This document shows, in pieces, positions 44,212 to 53,482 of a stretch of 57,022 nucleotides of DNA. The position numbers and the translations under genes are program-made. Numbering within the stretch: the stretch's first letter is position 1; the number at the start of each line of letters is the position of its first letter. The notes under the pieces are model-generated. The model was not told the DNA's origin. It made no database searches and saw nothing but the letters and a program-made list of their open reading frames with translations. Source of the stretch: Verrucomicrobiota bacterium (lineage in GTDB: Bacteria > Verrucomicrobiota > Verrucomicrobiae > Limisphaerales > UBA11358); assembly GCA_014860005.1 (NCBI GenBank), contig JACZKP010000153.1, forward strand, positions 1-57,022, written 5' to 3'.

Positions 44212-47001
44212 ATGTTCAAGGAAACTGACATCTCAACCGCCAACGCCATCTGCATCCACGGTGCGCGCGAGCACAACCTCAAGAATCTCTCGCTTGAGAT
44301 TCCACGCGACAAATTCGTCGTCATCACCGGTGTGAGCGGTTCAGGCAAGAGCACGCTGGCATTTGATTTGTTGTTTGCCGAGGGCCAGCGGCGATTTCTG
44401 GACTCGATGAACGTATATGCGCGGCAGTTCGTGGAGCAGATGGCGCGGCCCGATGTGGATTTGATTACCGGCATTCCGCCCACGGTCAGCATTGAGCAAC
44501 GCACCACGCGCGGCGGCGGCAAGAGCACGGTGGCAACGGTGACGGAGATTTACCATTTCATTCGCCTGCTTTTCGCGCGGCTGGGAACGCAGTATTGCCC
44601 GGATTGCCAGGTCGCGGTTGAACCGCAAACGCGCGACGAACTGGAACGGGCGTTGCAGATCGAGTTGAGGAAGCGCGGTGATTTGACACTTCTCGCGCCC
44701 GTGGTGAAAAATCGCAAAGGTTTTCACAGCGACATCGCGGACTGGGCCGCGAAGCACGGCTACAAGGAAATCCGCGCGGATGGAAAGATCTATGACACGA
44801 GCAAACCATTCCGGCTCGACCGTTTTCGCGAGCATGATGTGGAAATTGTGGTGGGCGTTGTAGGTGACGACGTCAGGAGTCGGAAATCTCGCAACACATC
44901 GGACTCCGACTCCTCACGTCGTCGCCTACAACTCGCTGACGAAGCCCTCAAGCTTGGCCACGGCACATTGTGCGCGTTGGACAATCACAAGAAGCTGACC
45001 GTGCATTCCACCGAGCGCGCTTGTCCCAAGTGCAACCGCTCCTTCGAGCCGCTCGACCCGAAAAACTTCAGCTACAACTCCTCGCAAGGCTGGTGTCCGA
45101 AATGCCGTGGATTCGGCGAATTGTTTTATTTGCCGGACGTGGAGCGAGGCGCCAATGCAGACTCCATCGAAGAAAGCTGGTGGGGTTGGGCGCAGGAGCG
45201 CGAGGTTTGCCCGGAATGCAACGGTGCACGATTGAACCCGCTGGCGCGAGCGGTGCGATTGCATTGCGGAGCGCCGAGCACCGCCTCGGCTCGAAAATCT
45301 GCCCGTGCGAAACTGGCCGCGGCGGTGCTCGGCGCTCCTACGATTGATGACTTCTCCACACTCGATGTCGAAGCCGCTTTCGACTTCATCCGCGAATTCA
45401 AGTTCACGGGCCGTGCCGCCGAGGTCGCCCGGGACATCATCCCCGAAATTCGCGAGCGACTGAAATTCTTGAACGAAGTCGGCCTTGGCTACCTGCAACT
45501 CGGGCGCGGCGTGCCGACGCTTTCCGGCGGCGAAGCGCAACGCATCCGCCTCGCGGCGCAGCTTGGCTCGAACTTGAGCGGCGTGCTTTACGTGCTGGAC
45601 GAACCAACCATCGGCCTCCACGCGCGGGACAATGAGCAGTTGCTCGACGTGCTGCAGAAGCTTCGCGCGCGGGGCAATTCAGTTGTCGTGGTGGAACACG
45701 ACGAGGACACGATGCGCCGCGCGGATCACATCATTGACCTCGGTCCGGGCGCCGGCGTGCATGGCGGACAGGTCGTGGCTAGTGGCACTTTGGTGGAATT
45801 GGCCAAGCATAAGGATTCCGTCACCGGCCAGTGTCTGCGCGCGGAGAAAAAGTTCCCCGCGCGCGGTATGCGCCGAGCCGTAGCTGCGAACGTGAGTTCG
45901 CGGCAAACTGGAGCTTCAAAGAGCCGCGTTCTCACGAACGCAGCCACGAACCGCCGGCTCACCCTGCGCAATGCGGCAGTGAACAATCTCCAGGACCTCA
46001 CGGTCAACATTCCTCTGGGACGACTGGTGCTGGTCACCGGAGTCAGTGGTTCCGGCAAAAGCACGTTGGTCCGGGAATGTCTCCTGCCCGCATTGCAGTC
46101 CGCGTTGGCAAGGAAATCTCCTCGCCGAGGTTCACGCATCACGCATCACGCATCACGCATCACCGGTCACGAATCGCTCAAAGCCGTTTACGAAGTGGAC
46201 CAATCCCCCATCGGCCGCACGCCGCGCTCGATTCCCGCGACCTACGTCGGCTTCTTTGACGACATCCGCGCGCTGTTCGCGCAAGTGCCCGAGGCGCGGA
46301 TGCGCGGTTATTCGGCCAGCCGGTTTTCCTTTAATAGCGCACAGGGCCGTTGTCCCGAGTGCGAGGGTGCGGGCCAGATCAAACTGGAGATGAACTTCCT
46401 GCCACCGGCCTTCGTGCGCTGCGAGACCTGCAACGGCACGCGGTTCAACCGCGAAACTCTCGACATCGAATACGGCGGCAAGACCATCGCGCAGGTACTG
46501 GATTTGTCAGTGGAGGAAGCGATGGCGTTTTTCTCGAGCGTGCAGAAAATCAAACGCGCCCTCGAAGCTTTGCACGATACCGGGTTGGATTACCTCAAGC
46601 TCGGCCAGCAAAGTCCGACCTTGAGCGGCGGCGAAGCGCAACGGGTGAAGCTGGTGACGCATTTGTTGACCGGATTAAAACCCGCCCCTGACTCACGCAT
46701 CACGCATCACGCATCACGCGCCTCGAATCTATTTATCCTCGAAGAACCCACCATCGGCCTTCACATGGCGGACGTGCGGCGGCTGGTGGAGGTTTTGCAG
46801 CGGCTGGTGGACGCCGGACATTCGGTCATAGTCATTGAGCACAACCTGGATCTGATCGCCGAAGCGGATTGGGTGATTGATCTCGGACCGGAAGGCGGCG
46901 AAGGCGGCGGACGAATCGTGGCGGAAGGCACGCCGGAGGATATTGCCCGGAACAAGCATTCGCACACAGGAAGGTTTCTTCGCGGGATACTGAAACGGTA
47001 G
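44212..47001 (+). CDS. uvrA: Excinuclease ABC subunit A, second paralogue, with five repeat insertions
   Basis: A 929-residue UvrA-family protein. NBD1 Walker A starts at G40 (GVSGSGKST), signature from L437 (LSGGEAQR), and [12 protein letters not shown] is the Walker B region. NBD2 Walker A starts at 610 and signature at 804. [25 protein letters not shown] and [17 protein letters not shown] are zinc-type pairs. Five repeat insertions lie near residues 216-240, 353-375, 556-579, 641-653 and 828-836. Without them the protein would be about 835 residues, shorter than the classical form. Whether it is a functional partner or a specialised UvrA2 is not clear. It follows the first uvrA in the same direction. 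NBD2 has [12 protein letters not shown] where the usual DEP is EEP. Confidence 0.93.
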   Translation: MFKETDISTANAICIHGAREHNLKNLSLEIPRDKFVVITGVSGSGKSTLAFDLLFAEGQRRFLDSMNVYARQFVEQMARPDVDLITGIPPTVSIEQRTTRGGGKSTVATVTEIYHFIRLLFARLGTQYCPDCQVAVEPQTRDELERALQIELRKRGDLTLLAPVVKNRKGFHSDIADWAAKHGYKEIRADGKIYDTSKPFRLDRFREHDVEIVVGVVGDDVRSRKSRNTSDSDSSRRRLQLADEALKLGHGTLCALDNHKKLTVHSTERACPKCNRSFEPLDPKNFSYNSSQGWCPKCRGFGELFYLPDVERGANADSIEESWWGWAQEREVCPECNGARLNPLARAVRLHCGAPSTASARKSARAKLAAAVLGAPTIDDFSTLDVEAAFDFIREFKFTGRAAEVARDIIPEIRERLKFLNEVGLGYLQLGRGVPTLSGGEAQRIRLAAQLGSNLSGVLYVLDEPTIGLHARDNEQLLDVLQKLRARGNSVVVVEHDEDTMRRADHIIDLGPGAGVHGGQVVASGTLVELAKHKDSVTGQCLRAEKKFPARGMRRAVAANVSSRQTGASKSRVLTNAATNRRLTLRNAAVNNLQDLTVNIPLGRLVLVTGVSGSGKSTLVRECLLPALQSALARKSPRRGSRITHHASRITGHESLKAVYEVDQSPIGRTPRSIPATYVGFFDDIRALFAQVPEARMRGYSASRFSFNSAQGRCPECEGAGQIKLEMNFLPPAFVRCETCNGTRFNRETLDIEYGGKTIAQVLDLSVEEAMAFFSSVQKIKRALEALHDTGLDYLKLGQQSPTLSGGEAQRVKLVTHLLTGLKPAPDSRITHHASRASNLFILEEPTIGLHMADVRRLVEVLQRLVDAGHSVIVIEHNLDLIAEADWVIDLGPEGGEGGGRIVAEGTPEDIARNKHSHTGRFLRGILKR
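44857..44932. repeat. Inverted repeat, family A variant, inside the second uvrA
   Basis: Left arm 44857-44884 (GTTGTAGGTGACGACGTCAG...) and right arm 44905-44932 (...CGTCGTCGCCTACAAC). Adds VGDDVRSRK and [11 protein letters not shown] between VEIVV and ADEALKLG. Confidence 0.88.
45268..45338. repeat. Inverted repeat, family E, inside the second uvrA
   Basis: GGAGCGCCGAGCACCGCCTC (left arm 45268-45290) is the inverted copy of 45316-45338 with one mismatch in 23. It directly follows [18 protein letters not shown] and adds [13 protein letters not shown]..., the same site used by family D in the first uvrA. Confidence 0.9.
45879..45948. repeat. Inverted repeat, family J, in the interdomain linker of the second uvrA
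   Basis: Left arm 45879-45904 (CGTAGCTGCGAACGTGAGTT...) and right arm 45923-45948 (...CTCACGAACGCAGCCACG) match at 22 of 26 positions. It codes [11 protein letters not shown] and [10 protein letters not shown]. Confidence 0.85.
46132..46170. repeat. Heptad direct repeat, family C, inside the second uvrA
   Basis: Four tandem TCACGCA-type units plus a related CGGTCACG end. Codes [13 protein letters not shown] after the NBD2 Walker A helix. Confidence 0.8.
46693..46719. repeat. Heptad direct repeat, family C, before Walker B of the second uvrA
   Basis: Three and a half TCACGCA units. Codes SRITHHASR between LTGLKPAPD and SNLFILEEP. The first uvrA has a family B element at the same protein position. 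Confidence 0.8.
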
Positions 47002-47070
47002 GAGCGCCGGTCTCCGACCCGGTTCGATGCGGTCTGATTTGAAACACGCCGGATCGGAGATCGGCGCTCC
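47001..47070. repeat. Intergenic inverted repeat, family G, after the second uvrA
   Basis: GGAGCGCCGGTCTCCGACCC (from 47001) and ...GGAGATCGGCGCTCC (to 47070) are inverted copies. A related element is at 29044-29161. Confidence 0.8.
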
Positions 47071-47120
47071 GTTAGCGATTCAATTTGCGGCATTCGTTTT
47101 TTCGAGATTACCCTGCGCCC

Positions 47121-47603
47121 GTGAGCGATCCCTACGAGGAAATCCTGGCCGGCGATATCACCCTGCGCCTCCCGCCCGGTGCGCGGCATGAACTGGTTTT
47201 GGTCCGCCTGCAAACGGCCTTGCGCACCAGTCTCGCGTACTCCTCAGTCGCGCGGTTGCTTGAACCCCGAGCGCAGGTTCGCGTGAGTCCCACGAATACG
47301 CTTCGTCCTGATCTTGCGCTCGTGACTGCGGCGACCGGCAAATTATGGCTGGCCGCGGAAATCGTCAGTTCCGACGATCACCGCACCGACACGGTGATCA
47401 AGAAGCAGATTTACGAGGACATCAAGGTGCCACGGTTGTGGATGATTGATCCACGTTATGACAATGTGGAAGTCTATCACTGCGGCGTCTACGGACTGGC
47501 GCTCAAGTGCATTCTGGCCGGGCGCGAGCAGTTGACCGAATCGCTGCTGCCAGAATTTGGACTGGTGGTGGCGGAGTTGTTTGCACCATCAACCGCAGTT
47601 TGA
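47121..47603 (+). CDS. Uma2-family (DUF820) putative nuclease
   Basis: A 160-residue protein, start set at GTG 47121 (MSDPYEEILAGDITLRLPPG); TTG 47085 is an alternative. TNTLRPDLALV, WLAAEIVSSDDHRTDTVIKK and LWMIDPRYDNVEVYH are the family hallmarks, and the D, E and K spacing resembles the PD-(D/E)xK fold. Members are common in cyanobacteria and other phyla and their role is not settled. It stands alone after the uvrA pair and shares no operon signs with the TPR gene, which starts 112 bases later. Confidence 0.75.
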   Translation: MSDPYEEILAGDITLRLPPGARHELVLVRLQTALRTSLAYSSVARLLEPRAQVRVSPTNTLRPDLALVTAATGKLWLAAEIVSSDDHRTDTVIKKQIYEDIKVPRLWMIDPRYDNVEVYHCGVYGLALKCILAGREQLTESLLPEFGLVVAELFAPSTAV

Positions 47604-47715
47604 TTCCGACGGGTATGCTCATGCTTTGCCGATCCCAGCCGCGCTCGGAAAGGATGGCTCGAGCAGCTACTTGCTTTGGGAGGTTAACCAAGATAGAAGC
47701 ACGGTCAAACAAACC

Positions 47716-48999
47716 ATGAACAAGTGCGAGACAGCATACCGCAAGACGTTCAATGCGTGGACCGCTGGCAAATACGGCGTCGCGCTGGAACTCTCCCGTA
47801 GGTTTCTCCACGATTTCCCGGAACATGATCTCGGGTGCGTGCTGACGGGAATCATTTTCTACGAACTGGCCCGCTATCATGAAGGGGAACAGGTATTAAG
47901 AAGAGCCATTCGAATCCTCCCACGCGAACGCCAGCACTACGCATTTCTTCAAATGGGCGACCTGCACAGCCACCGAGGCGACTACAACAAGGCGATCACG
48001 TGGTTTCGCAAAGCCCTAAAACTTAATTCTGGCTATACCCGGGGATATATTGACCTCGGCAAACTTCTCGCCAAAAAAGGACGACCCGGGCGTGCGGAAG
48101 CCTGCTTTCGCAAGGCCGTGCAATGCGCTCAAGGTCCTCTGGATGATGCATATTTGAACCTCGGCCACACGCTTCGCGCGCAGGGACGCTATTCGAAGGC
48201 GGTCCAATGTTTTAAGCGAACGTTGGAGTTAAACCCGGATAACAAGGAGGCGATGGTCGCGAAAAAAGATGTCGAAAAGGCCATGGAAGTTTTGTCCGGT
48301 GACTCCGCAAGTTTTGCCAAAGCGCATGATTTTAACAGAGGTTGGCGAGAGATTTCGCGCGCTTATGACAAAGACCATTTCAGCCATACCATCGAGCTTG
48401 CGAAACTCTTCCTGGCCCAATTCCCGGATTTTCACGTGGCTTGGGTCTGGTACGGACATTCACTCTATCGTGTTGGGCGGTACTCCGAAGCGTTACGCGC
48501 TCCGCGGCGGGCTTTGCGCCTGTTCGGGACGAACCGCCGTCATTTGGTCTTAGCCGAATTCGGGCATCTCCACCAAGAAATGGGGAATTTCCGGCAAGCC
48601 GAGTATTGGTACCGCCAGGGGATAGCAACTCGCAATCTCCGCATGAATTGTCACATTTACCTCGGAATATTGTTGGCCAAGGCAGGCAGATTTCGGGAGG
48701 CAGCGGCAATGCACCGCAAGGCGACTTGTCGCAAGGAAGGCTGTCCTGATGAGGCGTACCTCAACTTAGGTTTGGTGCTCCGAGCCCAAGAACGTTATGA
48801 GCAGGCGCTTGCTTGCTTCCAGAAGGCATTGGAAATAGATCCGCACTACAAAGAAGCAAAGAAGGCCATTACTGATGTTAAGCAGGCCTTGGAGCTTCGA
48901 ATGTTGGGCGGGGCACCCAGGCATTCTGTCACAGCCGCACCCAGACGTACACATTGTTCAAAGGCACAAGCCGGCAAGAAGGCAGAATTTCAAGGGTGA
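47716..48999 (+). CDS. Tetratricopeptide-repeat protein
   Basis: A 427-residue soluble protein made of TPR-type helical repeats. Examples are DLGCVLTGIIFYELARYHEG, YIDLGKLLAKKGRPGRAEAC, YLNLGHTLRAQGRYSKAVQC, WYGHSLYRVGRYSEALRA and YLNLGLVLRAQERYEQALAC. About ten repeats can be seen in two halves joined by a less regular part near residue 195. No signal peptide or enzyme motif was found. The last 40 residues (HSVTAAPRRTHCSKAQ...) are outside the repeats. The upstream frame continues to 47557, but that part overlaps the Uma2 gene, so ATG 47716 was chosen. Its base composition is more AT-rich than its neighbours, possibly a recent arrival. Confidence 0.82.
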   Translation: MNKCETAYRKTFNAWTAGKYGVALELSRRFLHDFPEHDLGCVLTGIIFYELARYHEGEQVLRRAIRILPRERQHYAFLQMGDLHSHRGDYNKAITWFRKALKLNSGYTRGYIDLGKLLAKKGRPGRAEACFRKAVQCAQGPLDDAYLNLGHTLRAQGRYSKAVQCFKRTLELNPDNKEAMVAKKDVEKAMEVLSGDSASFAKAHDFNRGWREISRAYDKDHFSHTIELAKLFLAQFPDFHVAWVWYGHSLYRVGRYSEALRAPRRALRLFGTNRRHLVLAEFGHLHQEMGNFRQAEYWYRQGIATRNLRMNCHIYLGILLAKAGRFREAAAMHRKATCRKEGCPDEAYLNLGLVLRAQERYEQALACFQKALEIDPHYKEAKKAITDVKQALELRMLGGAPRHSVTAAPRRTHCSKAQAGKKAEFQG

Positions 49000-49325
49000 A
49001 TGTTTTTGACCAATATCGAGTTGCCCCCTGGAACCGGGGCGTTAGCATGGCCGTCAGCACAGTCAAAAGATTCCGGCACAATAGAGTCGAAGCAGAAGCA
49101 CTGTCTGGAATCCTTTTCACCTCAAGGCCATGAGCTACCAAGAGGATTGCACACTGAGTTTCCTCAAGGGAACCCCCGCAGGTTGCGTTTGCGCGAAAGG
49201 AAACAATGGCCATTGGATGTTGGCCGTTTGTGGCGTATTGACCACGAGACTTCAGCGGTCTAGGGTTGATCGCAACGGCGGATGAATTACCTCCGCCTCA
49301 AACAAGTCTGCAATAGGGTTAAGCT
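49000..49325. other. Spacer with no gene recognised
   Basis: Short frames exist on both strands, but none looks like a protein. No inverted repeat of the kind seen elsewhere was spotted. Confidence 0.5.
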
Positions 49326-50186
49326 ATGAAAAGCAATGGAAGTCTCCTCTCTGAAATGCCTCGTCGTGAATTTCTCCGCCGCACCGCACTCGGCGTCGCG
49401 GGTCTGACCGCCAGCGCCGGCTTTGCGCGCCTGGCCACCGCCGCCAGCGCCAAAATACCGGTCGGTGTGCAGCTTTATTCCGTCCGTGAACAGTGCGCCA
49501 AGGATTTGCCCGGCACGCTGGCGGCGATTGCGAAGATGGGCTACAAGGGCGTCGAGTTCGCCGGCTACCACGGTCGCAGCGCGAAAGATTTGCGGAAGTT
49601 ACTCGATGATCTCGGACTGATCACGTGCGGCACCCACACCCCCTACGAATCCATCCTCCCGGACAAACTGGCGGAAACCATCGAGTTCAACCGCATTCTT
49701 GGGAACAAATTCCTCATCGTCCCGTGGATGCAGGGCAAGACCAAGCAGGACTGGCTCGACAAGGCGAAGCAACTCAATGAAGCGGTTTCCAAGGCGAAGG
49801 CGCAAGGCATGTGGGTGGGGTACCACGCGCACGCGCATGATTTCCATTTGATTGACGGCGAGAGCGCCTGGGACATTTTCTTTGGCAACACCAAGCCGGA
49901 GGTCGTGATGCAACTGGACACCAGCAATTGCCATGAGGGCGGCGCCGATCCAGTGGCCGTGCTCAAGAAGTATCCCGGTCGTGCCATCACCATTCATCTG
50001 AAAGCCAATGGCGGCGGTCCGGAAGCCGTGATCGGTGAGGACAAAGTGGACTGGCAGGGGGTCTTTACGTTCTGTGAAAGCAAGGGCGGGACACAATGGT
50101 ACATTGTCGAGCACGAGAGCAGCAAAGATCCGCTGGATGCGGTGAAACGCAGCTTCGCCGCACTTAAGAAACTGGGTAAAGTGTGA
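49326..50186 (+). CDS. Tat-exported sugar phosphate isomerase/epimerase
   Basis: A 286-residue protein starting with PRREFLRRTALGVAGLTASA, a twin-arginine signal. The mature part is a xylose-isomerase-like TIM barrel: IPVGVQLYSVREQCAKDLPG, YKGVEFAGYHG, KAQGMWVGYHAHAHDFHLID, VVMQLDTSNCHEGGADPV and WYIVEHESSKDPLD carry the metal-binding Glu, His and Asp set. Such enzymes isomerise or epimerise sugars, and related ones in this phylum act on 3-keto sugars. It is the first of a four-gene cluster with a DUF6807 protein and two glycoside hydrolase-like proteins. Confidence 0.88.
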   Translation: MKSNGSLLSEMPRREFLRRTALGVAGLTASAGFARLATAASAKIPVGVQLYSVREQCAKDLPGTLAAIAKMGYKGVEFAGYHGRSAKDLRKLLDDLGLITCGTHTPYESILPDKLAETIEFNRILGNKFLIVPWMQGKTKQDWLDKAKQLNEAVSKAKAQGMWVGYHAHAHDFHLIDGESAWDIFFGNTKPEVVMQLDTSNCHEGGADPVAVLKKYPGRAITIHLKANGGGPEAVIGEDKVDWQGVFTFCESKGGTQWYIVEHESSKDPLDAVKRSFAALKKLGKV

Positions 50187-50252
50187 CGCGCGCTTTGGGG
50201 TTAAGTTGCCGCAGTAAACTGCCGCCATCTGGCAATTCAAGAAACTGACATT

Positions 50253-51224
50253 ATGAAATCCAAAATCAACCGTCGTCATTTTGTGCGTTTGTCCGTCGTC
50301 GCCGCTGCGGCGGTGCCGGCGGCATTTACCGTCAAGGGCCAAACCACCCCACCCCAGTCTGCCCGGCGCGCCGCGCCTGACTCGGAAGAACTGACCCATT
50401 ACCAGATCGGCCCGCACATCTGGCTGCGCTGGAACAATGAACCGCTCACCAGTTACCGCGCGCATCCGACCCAAAAATATCCCTACTTCTTCCCGGTCTT
50501 GGGGCCGGTTTCCGGGTTGTCGTTGACCTCGGAATCCTCCCTGCCGTGGCCGCATCATCGTTCGCTATTCTTTGGCTGCGACCAGGTCAACGGCGGCAAC
50601 TATTGGCAGGACACCTTGGAGCGCGGCCAGGTTATCTCCAAGGGACCGAAAGTAGCCGAGGCCACGAAACGTTCGGCGGTGATCGTGGATGAATGTGAGT
50701 GGAAACGGCCCGGTCAGCCGGTGCAGATGACCGATCAACGGAAATTCACTCTTACGATAAACAGCCCACGCCTGCGGATCATGGATGTCGAAATCAAGTG
50801 GAGCGCCGTGGTGGACGTAACCATTCAGAAGACCAACCACGCGTTGTTCGCCATCCGCGTGGCGAACGACCTCTCTCCGTGGGGCGGTGGGCGGTTGGTT
50901 TCCAGCGAGGGCCTGGAGGGCGAGCCACAGACCTTGGGCAAACCGGCGCGCTGGTGCGCGTTCTACGGCAAACGCACGCAGGCCAAGGGCGAACCCGTGG
51001 AAGGAATCGCGTTGATGGATCACCCCAAGAGTCCGTGGGCGCCGTGCCCGTGGTTCACGCGCGATTACGGCAACATCTCGCCGATGCCATTCAACTGGTT
51101 GAAGGAACCTTGGCGACTGCCCGCCGGCCAATCCGTTCTACTGAGACACCGCGTCGTCATGTTCGCTGGCGATCCGCAGGAGGTCGGTCTCGACAAGTTG
51201 TATCAAGACTGGATCGGGATCTGA
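50253..51224 (+). CDS. DUF6807 (PmoA-like) exported protein
   Basis: A 323-residue protein. MKSKINRRHFVRLSVVAAAA is a twin-arginine signal. The mature part has YPYFFPVLGPVSGLSLTSES, LPWPHHRSLFFGCDQVNG, GRLVSSEGLEGEPQTLGKPA, RWCAFYGK and CPWFTRDYGNISPMPFNW, the pattern of the DUF6807/PmoA family. The fold is probably a beta sandwich and the function is not known. It begins 66 bases after the epimerase gene and is likely in the same operon. Confidence 0.85.
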   Translation: MKSKINRRHFVRLSVVAAAAVPAAFTVKGQTTPPQSARRAAPDSEELTHYQIGPHIWLRWNNEPLTSYRAHPTQKYPYFFPVLGPVSGLSLTSESSLPWPHHRSLFFGCDQVNGGNYWQDTLERGQVISKGPKVAEATKRSAVIVDECEWKRPGQPVQMTDQRKFTLTINSPRLRIMDVEIKWSAVVDVTIQKTNHALFAIRVANDLSPWGGGRLVSSEGLEGEPQTLGKPARWCAFYGKRTQAKGEPVEGIALMDHPKSPWAPCPWFTRDYGNISPMPFNWLKEPWRLPAGQSVLLRHRVVMFAGDPQEVGLDKLYQDWIGI

Positions 51225-51387
51225 CGCACTGGTTTAACTGCGTACGCTTTGAGGCTGACTGTCTGCGCCTCGCACGGCGAGGCGAACTCTGGGCTGCGGT
51301 TGATCAGGCTTTCAACCACTGCGCAGGCGCTCGGAGGGCGCGGGGATTTTTGCGTTGGAAATGTTGCGTGCCAAAGTCGTCAACTTC

Positions 51388-53475
51388 ATGAAAACATATA
51401 CCTTCCCAAGTCAGGTGCTTGCCGGTCTGCTATTGGCCACCTCCGCCATCTCGGCAGACCAGATCTTGTTTCACTTTGCCCCCCAGACAGACCTGACACA
51501 CCTGCGAACGAGCGACGCGGTCGTTGCGGTCGTGCAGACCGACACCGGCACGATGTTGCGATTCACCACCGGCACGCAGCAGCGTTGGCCGGGCGTCACT
51601 CTACCCGCGCCTGGTGAGCACTGGAACTTGTCAACCTTCGCGGATGTGGTGGTGCAGGTGCGGAATGTGGGCACCAACCGCGCCACGTTGAATTGTCGCG
51701 TGGACAATCCCGGCGCGGACGGCACCAGGAACTGCGTCAATGGCTCGCTGACGCTCAACGCCGGCCAGCGCGGCACGTTGCGCGTTTCTCTGCGTCGCGC
51801 CAGCGATGACACTTTGGGCGGGAAACTGTTCGGCCTGCGAGGGTATCCCGTGTCGGCCGGCGGACCGGGCACGGTGAACGCGTCGAACATCACCCAAATC
51901 CTGTTGTTCGTGAATCAGCCCAAGGAAGTTCACGTATTCGAGATTGGCCAGGTTCGTGCCAGCGGCAGTTACACGCCGCCCACGGCCTGGATCACGGATG
52001 CCGATCTTTTCTTTCCACTGATTGACACGTTCGGCCAGTACAAACACAAGGACTGGCCCGGCAAGGTTCATTCGCTGACCGAGCTTCAGCAGCGCCGCGA
52101 AACCGAGGCGCGAGAACTCGCCGTGCAGCCCGGGCCAAAAGATTGGAACCAATACGGTAGCTGGGCCAACGGACCTCAGCTTCAAGCCACCGGTTTCTTC
52201 CGCACGCAAAAGCACAATGGCAAATGGTGGCTCGTGGACCCCGAAGGCCGGCTGTTCTTCTCTCATGGCATTGATTGTGTGCGCCTGATGGATCTCACGC
52301 CCATTGAAGAACGCGCTCATTGGTTCGACGACTTCCCCGGCGCTCAGGATGAGTTTCGGCAATTTCTGTCGAAAGGCTACGCGCTCAAGGGACATTACGC
52401 CGGGCGCTCGCCACAATCCTTCGCCTTCTCCTCGGCCAATTTGAAACGCAAATACGGCCCCGACTGGCGAATCACGTATGCGGAGGTGATTCATCTCCGT
52501 TTGCGCAGTTGGGGGCTCAACACCATCGCCAACTGGTCGGATTCCGCAGTGTTCCTCATGCGGCGCACGCCTTACACGGACAACATCGGCTCGGGCGGCA
52601 CGCGGCACATCGAAGGCAGCGAAGGTTATTGGGGCAAGTTCCCGGATGTGTTTGATCCCAGCTTTTCCAACAGCCTGCACCGCGCAATGGCGGGGAAACG
52701 GAACACCAGTGCGAATGATCCCTGGTGCATCGGCTATTTCTCCGACAACGAAATGTCGTGGGGCAATGAGAGTTCCCTGGCTTTGGCGGCGCTGAGGTCG
52801 CCGCCGGATCAGGCCGCCAAGAGTGAATTCATCGCGGACTTGAAAGCCAAATACGAAGACATCGAGAAATTGAACGCGGCTTGGGGCACGACCCACACCT
52901 CCTGGGACGCGCTGCTCGAAACTCGCAACGCTCCGGACGAATGGAAGGCGCGCGCTGATCTGACCGCATTCTACACCAGGTCGGCTGAAACTTACTTTCG
53001 AACTGTGCGTGATGCGATCAAGGCCGTTGCGCCCCACCAACTTTATCTGGGCTGCCGTTTCGCGTGGGTGAATGACCTGGCGGATCTGGCCGCGGGCAAG
53101 TATTGCGACGTGATCAGTTACAATCTTTACCAGCGCAGCGTGGCCGAATTCAAGAATCCGAGCAGTGACAAGCCGCTGATCATCGGTGAATTTCATTTCG
53201 GCGCCCTGGACCGCGGCATGTTTCACACCGGATTGGTGCCCGTGGAGAACCAGGCCGCCCGGGCGCAGAGTTACAAGGACTATGTGCTTGGCGCCTTGAA
53301 GCATCCACAGTTTGTCGGCACGCATTGGTTTCAGTGGATGGACGAACCCACCACGGGCCGGGTTTACGACGAGGAAAATTATCAGATCGGTTTCGTGGAC
53401 ATCGCCGACACCCCTTACGCCGAGACAATCGCGGCCAGCCGCGAAGTGGCTCGCCTGCTTTACCAACAACCATGA
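51388..53475 (+). CDS. GH50-like (beta-agarase-type) glycoside hydrolase
   Basis: A 695-residue exported protein. A signal peptide ends near TSAISADQ. Residues to about 200 form a beta-sandwich, probably a carbohydrate-binding part. The catalytic barrel starts GKWWLVDPEGRLFFSHGIDC, a segment typical of GH50-like agarases. The acid/base Glu is likely in YFSDNEMSWG, and the nucleophile Glu in IIGEFHFGALDRG. HWFQWMDEPTTGR and NYQIGFVDIADTPY are further GH50-like stretches. Substrate is inferred; agarose or a related galactan is possible, but the family is broad. An in-frame ATG at 51355 is less likely because it adds 11 residues before the signal peptide. The next gene starts 7 bases later. Confidence 0.75.
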   Translation: MKTYTFPSQVLAGLLLATSAISADQILFHFAPQTDLTHLRTSDAVVAVVQTDTGTMLRFTTGTQQRWPGVTLPAPGEHWNLSTFADVVVQVRNVGTNRATLNCRVDNPGADGTRNCVNGSLTLNAGQRGTLRVSLRRASDDTLGGKLFGLRGYPVSAGGPGTVNASNITQILLFVNQPKEVHVFEIGQVRASGSYTPPTAWITDADLFFPLIDTFGQYKHKDWPGKVHSLTELQQRRETEARELAVQPGPKDWNQYGSWANGPQLQATGFFRTQKHNGKWWLVDPEGRLFFSHGIDCVRLMDLTPIEERAHWFDDFPGAQDEFRQFLSKGYALKGHYAGRSPQSFAFSSANLKRKYGPDWRITYAEVIHLRLRSWGLNTIANWSDSAVFLMRRTPYTDNIGSGGTRHIEGSEGYWGKFPDVFDPSFSNSLHRAMAGKRNTSANDPWCIGYFSDNEMSWGNESSLALAALRSPPDQAAKSEFIADLKAKYEDIEKLNAAWGTTHTSWDALLETRNAPDEWKARADLTAFYTRSAETYFRTVRDAIKAVAPHQLYLGCRFAWVNDLADLAAGKYCDVISYNLYQRSVAEFKNPSSDKPLIIGEFHFGALDRGMFHTGLVPVENQAARAQSYKDYVLGALKHPQFVGTHWFQWMDEPTTGRVYDEENYQIGFVDIADTPYAETIAASREVARLLYQQP

Positions 53476-53482
53476 AGCAATC

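Noticed and set aside
12580..46719. Phase-variable contingency repeats
   Set aside because: Only three to four units at each site and in housekeeping genes, so regular on/off switching is unlikely; kept as an alternative in the findings.
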